The notes: generated by a model from the sequence alone, not told the origin. A stretch of 64,000 nucleotides of DNA from Streptomyces plumbidurans (GCF_019857225.1 NZ_JAFJSY010000002.1:62001-126000), one strand, 5' to 3'; numbered from the stretch's first letter, positions 41,536-49,754 are shown. Numbers and translations: made by a program.

Positions 41536-42388
41536 GGTGCTCAGTACGCCGGTCGTCGACACGGCCAAGACACCGGACCGCTCGCAGTCACGCGCGCGTG
41601 CCGCCCGTAAACGCAGAATCGTCGTCACGGTCGCGCGGGTGCTGCTCCTGGTCGCGGTCCTCGGCCTGTGGGAGGTGCTCTCGCGCACCAAGGCCATCGA
41701 TCCGTTCAACTTCTCGATGCCCTCGAAGATCTGGGACCAGATCTGGACGTGGTTGACGCACGGGACCGCCATCGGATCCCTGGGCGAGCAGATCTGGTAC
41801 ACGCTCTACGAGGCGCTGCTCGGCTGGGTCTTCGGTGTGATCGCCGGTGTCGTGGCCGGCATCGTCCTCGGGCGGATCGTCTTCCTCGCCGATGTCCTTG
41901 GTCCATACATCAAGGTGCTCAACTCGATCCCCAGGATCGTCCTTGCCCCGATCTTTGTGATCTGGTTCGGGCTCGGTCCGGCCTCGAAGGTCGCGTCGGC
42001 CGTCGTCCTGGTCTTCTTCCCCGTCTTCTTCAACGCCTTCCAGGGCGCCCGCGAGGTCGACCGCAACCTGGTCGCCAACGCCCGGATCCTCGGTGCCAGC
42101 GACCGGCGGGTGACGCTCCAGGTGGTCATCCCTTCCGCCACCTCGTGGATCTTCACCAGCCTCCATGTCAGCTTCGGCTTCGCCCTCATCGGCGCCATCG
42201 TCGGCGAGTACATCGGCGCCACCAAGGGCGTCGGCCTGCTCATCGCGCAGTCGCAGGGCACCTTCAACACGGCCGGCGTGTACGCGGCGATGGTCATCCT
42301 CGCCGTCGTGGCTCTGGCCGCCGAAGGGCTGCTGACGTTCGCCGAGCGCCGCATCTTCCGCTGGAAGCCGGCGAGTTCCGGAAGCTGA
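41525..42388 (+). CDS. NitT/TauT-type ABC transporter permease
   Basis: A 287-residue inner membrane permease with a charged N-terminal tail and about six hydrophobic segments (VARVLLLVAVLGLWEVL, ALLGWVFGVIAGVVAGIVLG, VLAPIFVIWFGLGPASKVASAVV (in pieces), LIGAIVGEYIGATKGVG). The EAA-loop region FNAFQGAREVDRNLVANARILGAS is conserved. The ATG at 41525 overlaps the ATPase gene by 11 bases and lies 10 bases after GAGG. It forms the channel of the transporter with its neighbours. Confidence 0.93.
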   Translation: MSPEVLSTPVVDTAKTPDRSQSRARAARKRRIVVTVARVLLLVAVLGLWEVLSRTKAIDPFNFSMPSKIWDQIWTWLTHGTAIGSLGEQIWYTLYEALLGWVFGVIAGVVAGIVLGRIVFLADVLGPYIKVLNSIPRIVLAPIFVIWFGLGPASKVASAVVLVFFPVFFNAFQGAREVDRNLVANARILGASDRRVTLQVVIPSATSWIFTSLHVSFGFALIGAIVGEYIGATKGVGLLIAQSQGTFNTAGVYAAMVILAVVALAAEGLLTFAERRIFRWKPASSGS

Positions 42389-42480
42389 CCACCGGGCAGT
42401 TCTCCTCACCCCGCGGTCCACCCCGCCCCACAGCCCCTCCACTTCTCCCCGCACCGCCCTCTCACAAGGACGTGAACGTC

Positions 42481-43542
42481 ATGCGCAAGTCCGTCAGATA
42501 CAGCACTCTGGCCGCTGCCGGTCTGCTCGCCGTCTCCTCCCTCACCGCCTGCGCCAACGACGCGGCGAGCACCACCTCCACCGGCTCGGGCGGCAAGGGG
42601 GACGGCAAGGGGACGAAGGTCAAGATCATGGTGGGCGGCCTGGACAAGGTCATCTACATGCCCGCGATGCTCACCCAGCGGCTCGGCTACTTCGACGCCG
42701 AGGGCCTCGACGTGGAACTGCTGAGCGAGCCGGCCGGCGTGCAGGCCGAGACCGCGCTCGTCTCGGGCCAGGTCCAGGGGGCCGTCGGCTTCTACGACCA
42801 CACGCTCGACCTGCAGACCAAGGGCAAGTCCGTGGAGTCGGTCGTGCAGTTCTCGCAGGCGCCCGGTGAGGTGGAGATCGTCTCCAAGAAGGCGGCCGGT
42901 GACATCAAGTCGCCCAAGGACTTCAAGGGCAAGAAGCTCGGTATCACCGGTCTCGGGTCCTCGACCGACTTCCTCAGCAAGTACCTCGCCGTCAAGAACG
43001 GGGTGAACGTCAACGAGTTCACACCGGTCGCCGTCGGAGCGGGACAGACCTTCATCTCCGCGCTCCAGAAGGGCTCCATCGACGCCGGAATGACGACGGA
43101 CCCGACCGTCGCCACGATCCTGGACAAGAAGGAGGGCAAGGTCCTGCTCGACATGCGGACCCCGGAGGGGTCCCAGCAGGCGCTCGGCGGCCCGTACCCG
43201 TCGTCAAGCCTGTACATGCAGACGGACTGGGTCAACGGTCACAAGGACACCGTCCAGAAGCTGGTCAATGCATTCGTCAAGACGCTCAAGTGGATGTCCA
43301 CCCACAGCTCGGCGCAGATCGCCGACAAGATGCCCGCCGACTACTCGCAGGGCAACAAGCTCCTCTACGCCGCCGCCATCGAGAGCACGCTGCCGATGTT
43401 CACGGACGACGGAGTGATGCCCAAGAACGGTCCCGAGACCGTCGAGAAGGTGCTCAAGGCGTTCAACCCGAACATCAAGAACGCCAAGGTGGACCTCAGT
43501 AAGACATTCACCACGGAGTTCGCGGAGAAGGCCAAGGGCTGA
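42481..43542 (+). CDS. ABC transporter substrate-binding lipoprotein, NitT/TauT type
   Basis: A 353-residue lipoprotein. The signal peptide ends with lipobox LTAC, so Cys24 is lipidated and the protein is held on the outer face of the membrane. A Gly/Ser/Lys linker is followed by a periplasmic-binding-protein fold of the SsuA/ThiY type: VKIMVGGLDKVIYMPAMLTQRLGYFDAEGL (in pieces), AVGFYDHTLDLQTKGK and GSIDAGMTTDPTVATI. Such proteins bind sulfonates, thiamin precursors, or small carboxylates; the ligand is not readable. It is the last gene of its operon, and a terminator follows, touching the next gene's stop. Confidence 0.92.
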   Translation: MRKSVRYSTLAAAGLLAVSSLTACANDAASTTSTGSGGKGDGKGTKVKIMVGGLDKVIYMPAMLTQRLGYFDAEGLDVELLSEPAGVQAETALVSGQVQGAVGFYDHTLDLQTKGKSVESVVQFSQAPGEVEIVSKKAAGDIKSPKDFKGKKLGITGLGSSTDFLSKYLAVKNGVNVNEFTPVAVGAGQTFISALQKGSIDAGMTTDPTVATILDKKEGKVLLDMRTPEGSQQALGGPYPSSSLYMQTDWVNGHKDTVQKLVNAFVKTLKWMSTHSSAQIADKMPADYSQGNKLLYAAAIESTLPMFTDDGVMPKNGPETVEKVLKAFNPNIKNAKVDLSKTFTTEFAEKAKG

Positions 43543-43556
43543 GTCCGTATCTACGA

Positions 43557-43598
43557 GGGGGCACGGCCCCTTCCCCCGCCCCCACGGGCCGTGCCCTC
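43557..43598. terminator. bidirectional terminator, binding protein / response regulator genes
   Basis: GGGCACGGCCC (43559-43569) and GGGCCGTGCCC (43586-43596) are perfect 11-base arms, extended by a G-T and a G-C pair. The right arm ends at the response regulator stop codon, so the hairpin serves both convergent genes. Confidence 0.88.
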
Positions 43599-44277
43599 AG
43601 GCGCGGGTCGCCCACACGTAACGGTGTTCAGGGCGGCCCGCGTCGCCGTATTTCAGGGTGAGCCGGGCCCTGCCCGTGCGCTCCAGGAGCTTCAGATAGC
43701 GCTGGGCGGTCTGGCGGCTCACCCCGGTCCGCTCGGCGATCTCGTGGGCCGACAGCGGGCCTTCGGCGTTCATCAGGGACCGGCGTACCAGCTCCGCGGT
43801 GGTGGGGGAGTGGCCCTTGGGCAGCCCCGGCTCCGAGGAGGCGGACAGCGCGCCGAAGATGCGGTCCACCTCCGCCTGCTCCGCCTCGCCGCCGCCGTCG
43901 AGCGTGCGCCGGAGCTTCGCGTACGCCTCCAGCTTGGTGCGCAGGCCCGCGAAGGCGAACGGCTTGACCAGGTACTGCAGCGCCCCGTGCCGCATCGCCG
44001 CCTGCACGGTCGCCACGTCCCGGGCCGCCGTCACCATGATCACGTCGGTCTGGTGACCGCGGCGGCGCATCTCCCGGACCACCGCCAGGCCCGTCTCGTC
44101 CGGCAGATAGTGGTCCATGAGGACCAGGTCGAGGTGGGGCAGCGACTCCAGCTGACACAGTGCCCCGGCGGCGCTGTGCGCCTCGCCGGCGACGTGGAAG
44201 CCCTCCACCTTCTCGACGTAGGCCGCGTTGACGGCCGCGACCCTGGTGTCGTCGTCCACAACCAGGACCTCGATCAT
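43597..44277 (-). CDS. CitB-family response regulator paired with kinase
   Basis: A 226-residue response regulator, close paralogue of the one at 39864-40556. Asp55 in LMDHYLPDETGLAV is the phosphoacceptor, with VVDDD at the start, MVTAARD and YLVKPFAF following. The C-terminal PLSAHEIAERTGVSRQTAQRYLKLLERTG (in pieces) is the DNA-binding part. The ATG overlaps the stop of the kinase gene by 4 bases, so the pair is translationally coupled. The two regulators share the LTLKYGD-GRPEH ending, showing duplication. The likely targets are the ABC transporter or other carboxylate genes nearby. Confidence 0.95.
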   Translation of the reverse strand: MIEVLVVDDDTRVAAVNAAYVEKVEGFHVAGEAHSAAGALCQLESLPHLDLVLMDHYLPDETGLAVVREMRRRGHQTDVIMVTAARDVATVQAAMRHGALQYLVKPFAFAGLRTKLEAYAKLRRTLDGGGEAEQAEVDRIFGALSASSEPGLPKGHSPTTAELVRRSLMNAEGPLSAHEIAERTGVSRQTAQRYLKLLERTGRARLTLKYGDAGRPEHRYVWATRA

Positions 44278-45944
44278 CGCGACTCCTCCTCGACCGACGT
44301 CTCCACGGGCGCGGTCAGGGCGGGCTCCGGTGCCGGCTCGGTCAGCGCCTCCGGCAGGACGACGGTGAACTCCGCGCCGCCGCCGTGCGCCTCGCCCACC
44401 GACGCGGTGCCGCCCTGCCGCTCGGCGAGCCTGCGCACCAGCGAGAGCCCGATGCCGCGCTTGCGGTGGGCCGGCTGCTTCTTGGTGGACCATCCGTCGG
44501 CGAAAACCAACTCCCGCTGCTCCGCGGGGATTCCGGGCCCCGTGTCGCGCACTCTGAGCACGGCCGTACGTCCTTCGGCGCGCAACTCGATCTCCACGCG
44601 CGCGTGCAGGGTTCCGGCGACCGCGTCGAGCGCGTTGTCCACCAGGTTCCCGACGACGGTCACGAGCCCGCGGGGATCGATCAGCCGGTCGGGCAGCCGC
44701 GTCCGGTCCGAGACCCACAGGGCGACGCCGCGCTCCGCCGCGACCGTCGCCTTGCCGACGAGGAGCGCGGCGAGCAGCGGGTCCTGGATCTTCTCCGTGA
44801 CCTGCTCCGCGGTGGCACGGTGGTCGCCGACCACCTCTCCGACGAAGTCCACGGCGTCGTCGTACATCTCGAGTTCGAGCAGCCCGAGGAGTGTGTGCAT
44901 GCGGTTGGCGTGCTCGTGGTCCTGGGCGCGCAGGGCGTCGATCAGACCGCGCGTCGAGTCGAGTTCCCGGCCCAACTGCTCCAACTCGGTGCGGTCGCGC
45001 AGGGTGGCCACCGCGCCGCCGTCGTCGGTGGGCATGCGGTTGGCGATCAGGACGCGCTGACCGCGGACGGTGAGCAGGTCGGTGCCGGTCACCCGGCCGC
45101 CCAGGATGTCGGCCGTGCGACCCGCGCCGAGCGCCTCCTCGGGGGACCGGCCGATGGCCTCGTCGTCGATGCTGAGCAGGCGGTGCGCCTCGTCGTTGAG
45201 GAGGCGGATGCGGCCCGAGCGGTCCAGTGCGACGACACCCTCGCGGATGCCGTGCAGCATCGCCTCGCGCTCCGCGAGCAGCGCCGAGATGTCCGAGAAG
45301 GCCAGGTCGCGGGTCTGCCGCTGGACCCGTCGCGAGATCAGCCAGGCGGCCAGCGCACCGACCGCCAGGGCGCCGCCGGCGTAGGCGAGCAGCTCGGGGA
45401 TCGCGCCGATGAGCTCGGCCCGCACACTGTCGTACTTGATCCCGACCGACACCGCCCCGATGATCCTGCCGCGGGAGTCCCTGAGAGGCACCTTGCCGCG
45501 GGCCGAGCGGCCGAGGGTGCCCTTGTCTATCTCCATGACCTGCTTGCCGGCCAGGGCGTCGCTGGGGTCCGTGGACACGATGTGCCCTATCTGCGACGTG
45601 GTCGGGTGCGACCAGCGCACCCAGTTGCGGTCCAGCACCACGATGTACTCGGCGCGCGTGGCCCGCCGGATCCGCTCGGCCTCCTTCTGCACCGGGCCGG
45701 TTTTGGTCGGCGGGGTGGTGAGCAGGCCCTTGGCGATCTGCGGGTCCGCGGCCGTGGTCTCGGCGATGGCCAGCGCGCGGCGCATCGCCTCCTGGTCCAG
45801 CTGCTTGCTCAGCGGGGCGAGGAACAGTCCCGTCGCGAGCACGGCGACCCCGGCGGCGATCACCACCTGCATCAGCAGTACCTGCGAGAACACCCGCTTC
45901 GGCAGACCGAGGCGCCGACGGCGTGCGGGGGGAGTGGGGCTCAT
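44274..45944 (-). CDS. CitA/DcuS-type sensor histidine kinase
   Basis: A 556-residue membrane kinase of the family that senses citrate, C4-dicarboxylates or similar acids. A first transmembrane helix (VLLMQVVIAAGVAVLATGLFLAP), an external PAS-like (PDC) domain of about 130 residues (EAERIRRATRAEYIVVLDRNW, RDSRGRIIGAVSVGI), a second helix (AYAGGALAVGALAAWLIS), a cytosolic PAS (VVALDRSGRIRLLNDEAHRLL), the dimerisation helix with His343 in AQDHEHANRMHTLLGLL, and a GHKL domain (GNLVDNALDAV, DTGPGIP, RGIGLSLVRRL). The ATG at 45944 is chosen over a TTG two codons upstream. It is cotranscribed with the response regulator. Confidence 0.93.
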   Translation of the reverse strand: MSPTPPARRRRLGLPKRVFSQVLLMQVVIAAGVAVLATGLFLAPLSKQLDQEAMRRALAIAETTAADPQIAKGLLTTPPTKTGPVQKEAERIRRATRAEYIVVLDRNWVRWSHPTTSQIGHIVSTDPSDALAGKQVMEIDKGTLGRSARGKVPLRDSRGRIIGAVSVGIKYDSVRAELIGAIPELLAYAGGALAVGALAAWLISRRVQRQTRDLAFSDISALLAEREAMLHGIREGVVALDRSGRIRLLNDEAHRLLSIDDEAIGRSPEEALGAGRTADILGGRVTGTDLLTVRGQRVLIANRMPTDDGGAVATLRDRTELEQLGRELDSTRGLIDALRAQDHEHANRMHTLLGLLELEMYDDAVDFVGEVVGDHRATAEQVTEKIQDPLLAALLVGKATVAAERGVALWVSDRTRLPDRLIDPRGLVTVVGNLVDNALDAVAGTLHARVEIELRAEGRTAVLRVRDTGPGIPAEQRELVFADGWSTKKQPAHRKRGIGLSLVRRLAERQGGTASVGEAHGGGAEFTVVLPEALTEPAPEPALTAPVETSVEEESR

Positions 45945-46045
45945 ACCCAAGACGGTACGTGGACGTGCCGGGACCGCCGTAGGGGGTGTGGCATGGATCT
46001 CTTGATCAATGCTGAGTCGTGCAGGTCAAGCCTTGATCGACCGCG

Positions 46046-46987
46046 TCAACCGGCGAGCGCGGAGGCCCTCAGCTCGTGCACCGCCAGGACCTCCATGCGC
46101 GCGGGCGAGCCCAGGGCCGAGGTCCCGCAGCTCTCCGGGCGGGGCGGAAGGGACGCGCCCTGGGCGACATCGACGCTCCAGCGGCGTCCGTCCGCGTGGG
46201 CGACGGTGACCCGCCAGCGTGGTGCGGACCCGCTCGTCGCCTCGACGCGCAGAGCATCCACCGCGTACTCGCCGACCGCCGTCCGTACGGCCAGCTCGGC
46301 CGCCTGGCCGGGCCGCTCCCAGGCGGAGCTCCCGCGGCAGCCCTCCACCACGACCCGCCCCTCCCGGACGCCGTGCAGGACCTCCTTGACGGCGTGGGCC
46401 TCGGCACGGCCGTACGCGTATCCGTACGGCAGGACGAGCACGGTGGGCGAGAAGCGATGGCCACCCAGATGAGTGACCTCCCAGACGCCCTCCACCTCGG
46501 ACGCGGCGAGCTGGGCCGCGAGCGGACGGCCCAGCAGCGCGCAGCAGCGGTCCCGCTTGCCGTTCGTGCAGACGAGGGCCAGCGGCCCGCCGGAGTGCGG
46601 CCGGGCACCGAGCACCGCGTCGAAACTCCGGTGCTCGCCCCTGCCGAGCGCGGCGAAGTCCAGGTCGAGCAGTGCCCGGGGATCGTCGGCCGTGGCGGAG
46701 TGCAGCCATGCGCCGCCGGGGTCGGTGTGGGCCGCGTAGACCTGCCGGGCGGCGGGCGTACCGCAGTCGGCGTGCCGTCCGGGGCGGCGGATCAGTGCGA
46801 TCCGTACGCCGGTTCCCTTCGCGGCCGCCTCCAGCGCACGGCCGAGTGCGGGATCGAGGTGGCTCGACGTGAGCGCCTTGGCGCCCCAGGGGCCCGGCTG
46901 CTCCAGCAGCAGCCAGGTCCGCGCGGTGGCGGCGGTGCCCGCGATCGGCTCGTCGAGCGCCTGGGAGGCGGTTGAGCACGTACTCAC
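46046..46987 (-). CDS. sucrase/ferredoxin-like family protein
   Basis: A 313-residue protein of the sucrase/ferredoxin-like family, which has a thioredoxin-like ferredoxin fold. Motifs: LLLEQPGPWGAKAL near 30, VCTNGKRDRCCALLGRPLA near 155, and THLGGHRFSPTVLVLPYGYAYGR near 185 (in pieces). The cysteines CTN, CC and a later CRGSSAW-type Cys may bind an Fe-S cluster. The GTG at 46987 starts VSTCSTASQALDEP, the common N-terminus. It sits directly behind an iron box with no room for a ribosome binding site, so a leaderless message is likely. Iron repression by DmdR-type regulators is expected; the function in iron use is unproven. Confidence 0.9.
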   Translation of the reverse strand: MSTCSTASQALDEPIAGTAATARTWLLLEQPGPWGAKALTSSHLDPALGRALEAAAKGTGVRIALIRRPGRHADCGTPAARQVYAAHTDPGGAWLHSATADDPRALLDLDFAALGRGEHRSFDAVLGARPHSGGPLALVCTNGKRDRCCALLGRPLAAQLAASEVEGVWEVTHLGGHRFSPTVLVLPYGYAYGRAEAHAVKEVLHGVREGRVVVEGCRGSSAWERPGQAAELAVRTAVGEYAVDALRVEATSGSAPRWRVTVAHADGRRWSVDVAQGASLPPRPESCGTSALGSPARMEVLAVHELRASALAG

Positions 46988-47006
46988 ACAGGTGAGCCTA
47001 ACCTGA
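46988..47006 (-). promoter_or_regulatory. iron box (DmdR/IdeR-type operator)
   Basis: On the minus strand TCAGGTTAGGCTCACCTGT matches the actinobacterial iron box TTAGGTTAGGCTCACCTAA at 15 of 19 positions, with the AGGTTAGGCTCACCT core intact. It ends at the base before the GTG start. Confidence 0.88.
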
Positions 47007-47048
47007 CTCGGCTCGACGCGACTCCCCGGCCGTCCTCGTGTCCCGCTA

Positions 47049-47110
47049 CGGCAGCGGCAGCGGCAGCGGCTGGGGCTACGGCAGCGGCTGGGGCTCCGGC
47101 AGAGGCTGCG
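47049..47110 (-). repeat. CCGCTG-type simple repeat at the end of the HTH-citrate synthase gene
   Basis: On the minus strand the units CCG CTG / CCC CAG CCG CTG run across the stop codon. The frame reads PQPLP, stop (TAG at 47078-47076), then PQPLPLPLP, stop. A CAG-to-TAG change in a longer repeat would explain the first stop. Confidence 0.75.
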
Positions 47111-48347
47111 GCGGCCTGGGGCCCACGTAGTGTCCGCTCGGCCGCATGCGCAGCGGGCGCTCGCCGTACTCCTCCAGCGCATGGGCGATCCAGCCCGCTG
47201 TACGGGCCACGGCGAAGATCGTCTCGCCGGCCGTGGCGGGCATGCCGGCGGAGGCGGTGAACACGGCCAGGGCCAGGTCGACGTTGGCGTGCAGCGGAGT
47301 GTGCCGGGCCGTGGTGGCCACGATGTCGCGGGCCGCCGCGAGGGCGGGAGCGGCGCGGGGGATCCCCTCCAGGAGGCCGAACAGGGCACGCGCGCGTGGG
47401 TCCTCGCCGGGGTAGAGCCGGTGGCCCAGCCCCGGGATGCGACGGCCCGCCCGCAGCTCCTCCGCGATCACGGGGGCCGCGTCGCCCTCGTCGAGTACGT
47501 CGAGCAGCAGCCGGTGGGCGAGCCCGCTGGCGGCGCCGTGCAGCGGTCCCTCCAGCACGCCGAGCCCGGCGGATACGGCCGCGTAGGCGTGAGCCCGTGC
47601 CGAGGCGGCGACGCGCACCGCGAGGGTCGAGGCGGCGAGGTCGTGGTCGACGAGGAGGGCGAGAGCCGTGTCCAGTACGCGCAGCGAGTCCTCGTCGGCG
47701 TCCCGGCCGCTCAGCCGCGCCCACAGGCGCTGGGCCAGCGGACCGTCGCCGCTTCGGCGGCCACGGCGCGTCGGCAGGGCGGCGACCAGGGTGGGAATCA
47801 GGGCGCGCGCGGTGCCGAGGACGGCGTCTTCGGAGAGGTCGAAACGCAACGGGTCCGCCACCGCGGCGGCGATCGCCGCGACCCGCAACCGGTCGGTGGG
47901 GCCCGTGTGTTCGGGCAGTGCGTCGACGGCCCGGCGGGCGGCGGTGACGGAGGCCTCCGGTGCGGTGAACGTGACGCCGGGGCGCAACTGACCGGTCCAC
48001 AGCCACTCGGCGACCTCTTCGTAGGTGTGGCGAGCGGCCAGTTCGGTGGCGTCGACACCCCGGAAGTAGTACGCGTCCGGCTCGATCAGGGTGATCCGGG
48101 TCCGGACGGACAACTCGCCTCCGGAGGCCGAACTCCCGCTGCTCTCACGCCTGTTGCGCCTCGCGAGCGCCTCCACTTCCTGGGCGTCGAAGGTGCTGCC
48201 CCGACCGCCGGGCACCCGCCGACTGGTGAGCTGACCGCGGCTCACGTACGCGTACACGGTCTCGGGTTTCACGCCCAGCAGTTCGGCGGCTTCCTTGGTG
48301 GTCAGCCGCTGGTCGGCGTGAGGGGAGGGGGGCTCTTGGTCGCGCAT
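47076..48347 (-). CDS. citrate synthase with N-terminal helix-turn-helix domain
   Basis: A 423-residue fusion. Residues 12-60 are a MerR/excisionase-type DNA-binding domain (LTTKEAAELLGVKPETVYAYVSRGQLTSRR, in pieces). From about 75 to 410 it is citrate-synthase-like: LEGPLHGAASGLAHRLLLDVL with the first catalytic His region, GLGHRLYPGEDPRARALF with the second, and HANVDLALAVF holding the usual catalytic Asp. The end is PLPEPQPLP. ATG 48347 is chosen at MRDQEPP; ten more residues from 48377 are possible. It is divergent from a second citrate synthase with 120 bases between them that contain a perfect palindrome, so it may regulate that promoter. Enzymatic competence is not certain. Confidence 0.92.
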   Translation of the reverse strand: MRDQEPPSPHADQRLTTKEAAELLGVKPETVYAYVSRGQLTSRRVPGGRGSTFDAQEVEALARRNRRESSGSSASGGELSVRTRITLIEPDAYYFRGVDATELAARHTYEEVAEWLWTGQLRPGVTFTAPEASVTAARRAVDALPEHTGPTDRLRVAAIAAAVADPLRFDLSEDAVLGTARALIPTLVAALPTRRGRRSGDGPLAQRLWARLSGRDADEDSLRVLDTALALLVDHDLAASTLAVRVAASARAHAYAAVSAGLGVLEGPLHGAASGLAHRLLLDVLDEGDAAPVIAEELRAGRRIPGLGHRLYPGEDPRARALFGLLEGIPRAAPALAAARDIVATTARHTPLHANVDLALAVFTASAGMPATAGETIFAVARTAGWIAHALEEYGERPLRMRPSGHYVGPRPPQPLPEPQPLP

Positions 48348-48398
48348 GAGGGTCACCGTAGCGGCACAGCGATGCATGGACAGGGCGCGTTGATGGAC

Positions 48399-48413
48399 AT
48401 TGATTCAATCAAT
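48399..48413. promoter_or_regulatory. perfect palindrome, candidate operator
   Basis: ATTGATTCAATCAAT is a perfect 15-base palindrome, strikingly A/T-rich in this genome. It ends one base before a TTGACA hexamer and lies between the divergent citrate synthase genes. Confidence 0.7.
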
Positions 48414-48414
48414 A

Positions 48415-48444
48415 TTGACAGAGAAATAGTCAAGCATGGACAGT
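48415..48444 (+). promoter_or_regulatory. candidate promoter of the second citrate synthase gene
   Basis: TTGACA (48415-48420) is a perfect -35 hexamer. GACAGT at 48439-48444, 18 bases later, is a passable -10. The start codon follows at 48468 with AGGGAGG in front. Confidence 0.5.
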
Positions 48445-48467
48445 CGAATCAAGTTCAGGGAGGAAAC

Positions 48468-49634
48468 ATGTCCGTCAACAGGTCAGCCGCGGCCACCATC
48501 AATGTGCCGCGTGGGCTCGCCGGTGTCGTGGTCACCGACACCGAGATCGGCGACGTCAGGGGGCTCGAGGGCTTCTACCACTACCGCCAGTACTCGGCCG
48601 TCGAACTCGCGCAGACCCGCGGTTTCGAGGACGTCTGGCATCTCCTGGTTCACGGCGACCTGCCGGACGCGGCGCAGCGCGCGGAGTTCGCCTCCCGTAC
48701 GGCGGCACTGCGGAGGCTGCCGGACGAGGTGCGGGCGGTGCTGCCCGCGATCGCGGCGGCGAGCGGCGGGTCCGGGCCGCTGGCCGGGATGCGGACCGCG
48801 TTGTCGCTGCTCGGTGCGGCGAAGGGGTTCCGTCCGGTGTACGACATCGACGCGAGCGAGCGGCGCCGGGACACCGTTGCGGCCGCCGCGGCCGTACCGA
48901 CCCTGCTCACGGCGCTGCACCGGCTGGGCCGGGGACTTGATCCCGTGGAGCCGCGGGACGACCTGTCCTACGCGGCCAACTACCTGTACATGTTGACGGG
49001 TTCGGAACCGGACGCGGCGCGGGCCCGGGCTGTCGAGCAGTACTTGATCTCAACCATTGATCACGGTTTCAATGCATCAACCTTCACGGCGCGCGTCATC
49101 GCGTCGACGGGGGCGGACGTGGCCGCGTGTCTCGTCGGGGCCGTGGGGGCGCTGTCGGGTCCGCTGCACGGTGGTGCGCCCAGCCGCGCGCTGGACACCC
49201 TGGACGCGATCGGCACCCCTGACCGCATCGACCCCTGGATCCGCGAACGCGTCCTCGCCGGCGACCGCATCATGGGCTTCGGCCACGCCGTCTACCGCAC
49301 CGAGGACCCCCGCTCCCGCATGCTGCGCGAGGTGGCGCAGGGCTTCGGGGGGCCGCGCGTGGAGTTCGCCGTGGAGGTCGAGCGGCGGGTGGAGGAGATC
49401 CTGGCGGAACTGAAGCCGGGGCGGGAACTCCACACGAACGTCGAGTTCTACGCGGGCGTCGTCATGGAGCTGTGCGGCCTGCCCCGCGAAATGTTCACCC
49501 CTACCTTCGCGGCGGCCCGCGTGGTGGGCTGGAGCGCGAACATCCTGGAGCAGGCGGAGGACCGGAAGATCATCAGGCCGGTGGCGCGGTATGTGGGGTT
49601 GCCCGCCCCGCAAGCAGTCCCCGGGGCTGCCTGA
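48468..49634 (+). CDS. citrate synthase family protein (citrate/2-methylcitrate synthase-like)
   Basis: A 388-residue protein with the citrate synthase fold. LSGPLHGGAPSRALDTLD and GFGHAVYRTEDPRSRML carry the two active-site histidines, and RYVGLPAP ends it. In TNVEFYAGVVMELCGLP the position of the usual catalytic Asp is Glu326, as in some actinobacterial paralogues, so catalytic rate or substrate may differ from standard citrate synthase. The ATG is 5 bases after AGGGAGG, a perfect ribosome binding site. It is divergent from the HTH-citrate synthase gene. It could make citrate or methylcitrate; the sequence alone does not settle this. Confidence 0.93.
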   Translation: MSVNRSAAATINVPRGLAGVVVTDTEIGDVRGLEGFYHYRQYSAVELAQTRGFEDVWHLLVHGDLPDAAQRAEFASRTAALRRLPDEVRAVLPAIAAASGGSGPLAGMRTALSLLGAAKGFRPVYDIDASERRRDTVAAAAAVPTLLTALHRLGRGLDPVEPRDDLSYAANYLYMLTGSEPDAARARAVEQYLISTIDHGFNASTFTARVIASTGADVAACLVGAVGALSGPLHGGAPSRALDTLDAIGTPDRIDPWIRERVLAGDRIMGFGHAVYRTEDPRSRMLREVAQGFGGPRVEFAVEVERRVEEILAELKPGRELHTNVEFYAGVVMELCGLPREMFTPTFAAARVVGWSANILEQAEDRKIIRPVARYVGLPAPQAVPGAA

Positions 49635-49720
49635 GCATAGGCCGTGCGACTGTTTCTGCGAGCGAAGAGGGCCGCCGCATAGCTCTTGGCGCCGGGCCCG
49701 AAAGTTGTCCTGAAACGACT

Positions 49721-49754
49721 GTGAGGTCCGACACCGATCAGGTGAGGACCTCAC
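49721..49754 (+). terminator. terminator hairpin after the citrate synthase gene
   Basis: GTGAGGTCC and GGACCTCAC are perfect 9-base arms with a 16-base loop, 86 bases after the stop codon. Confidence 0.6.
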
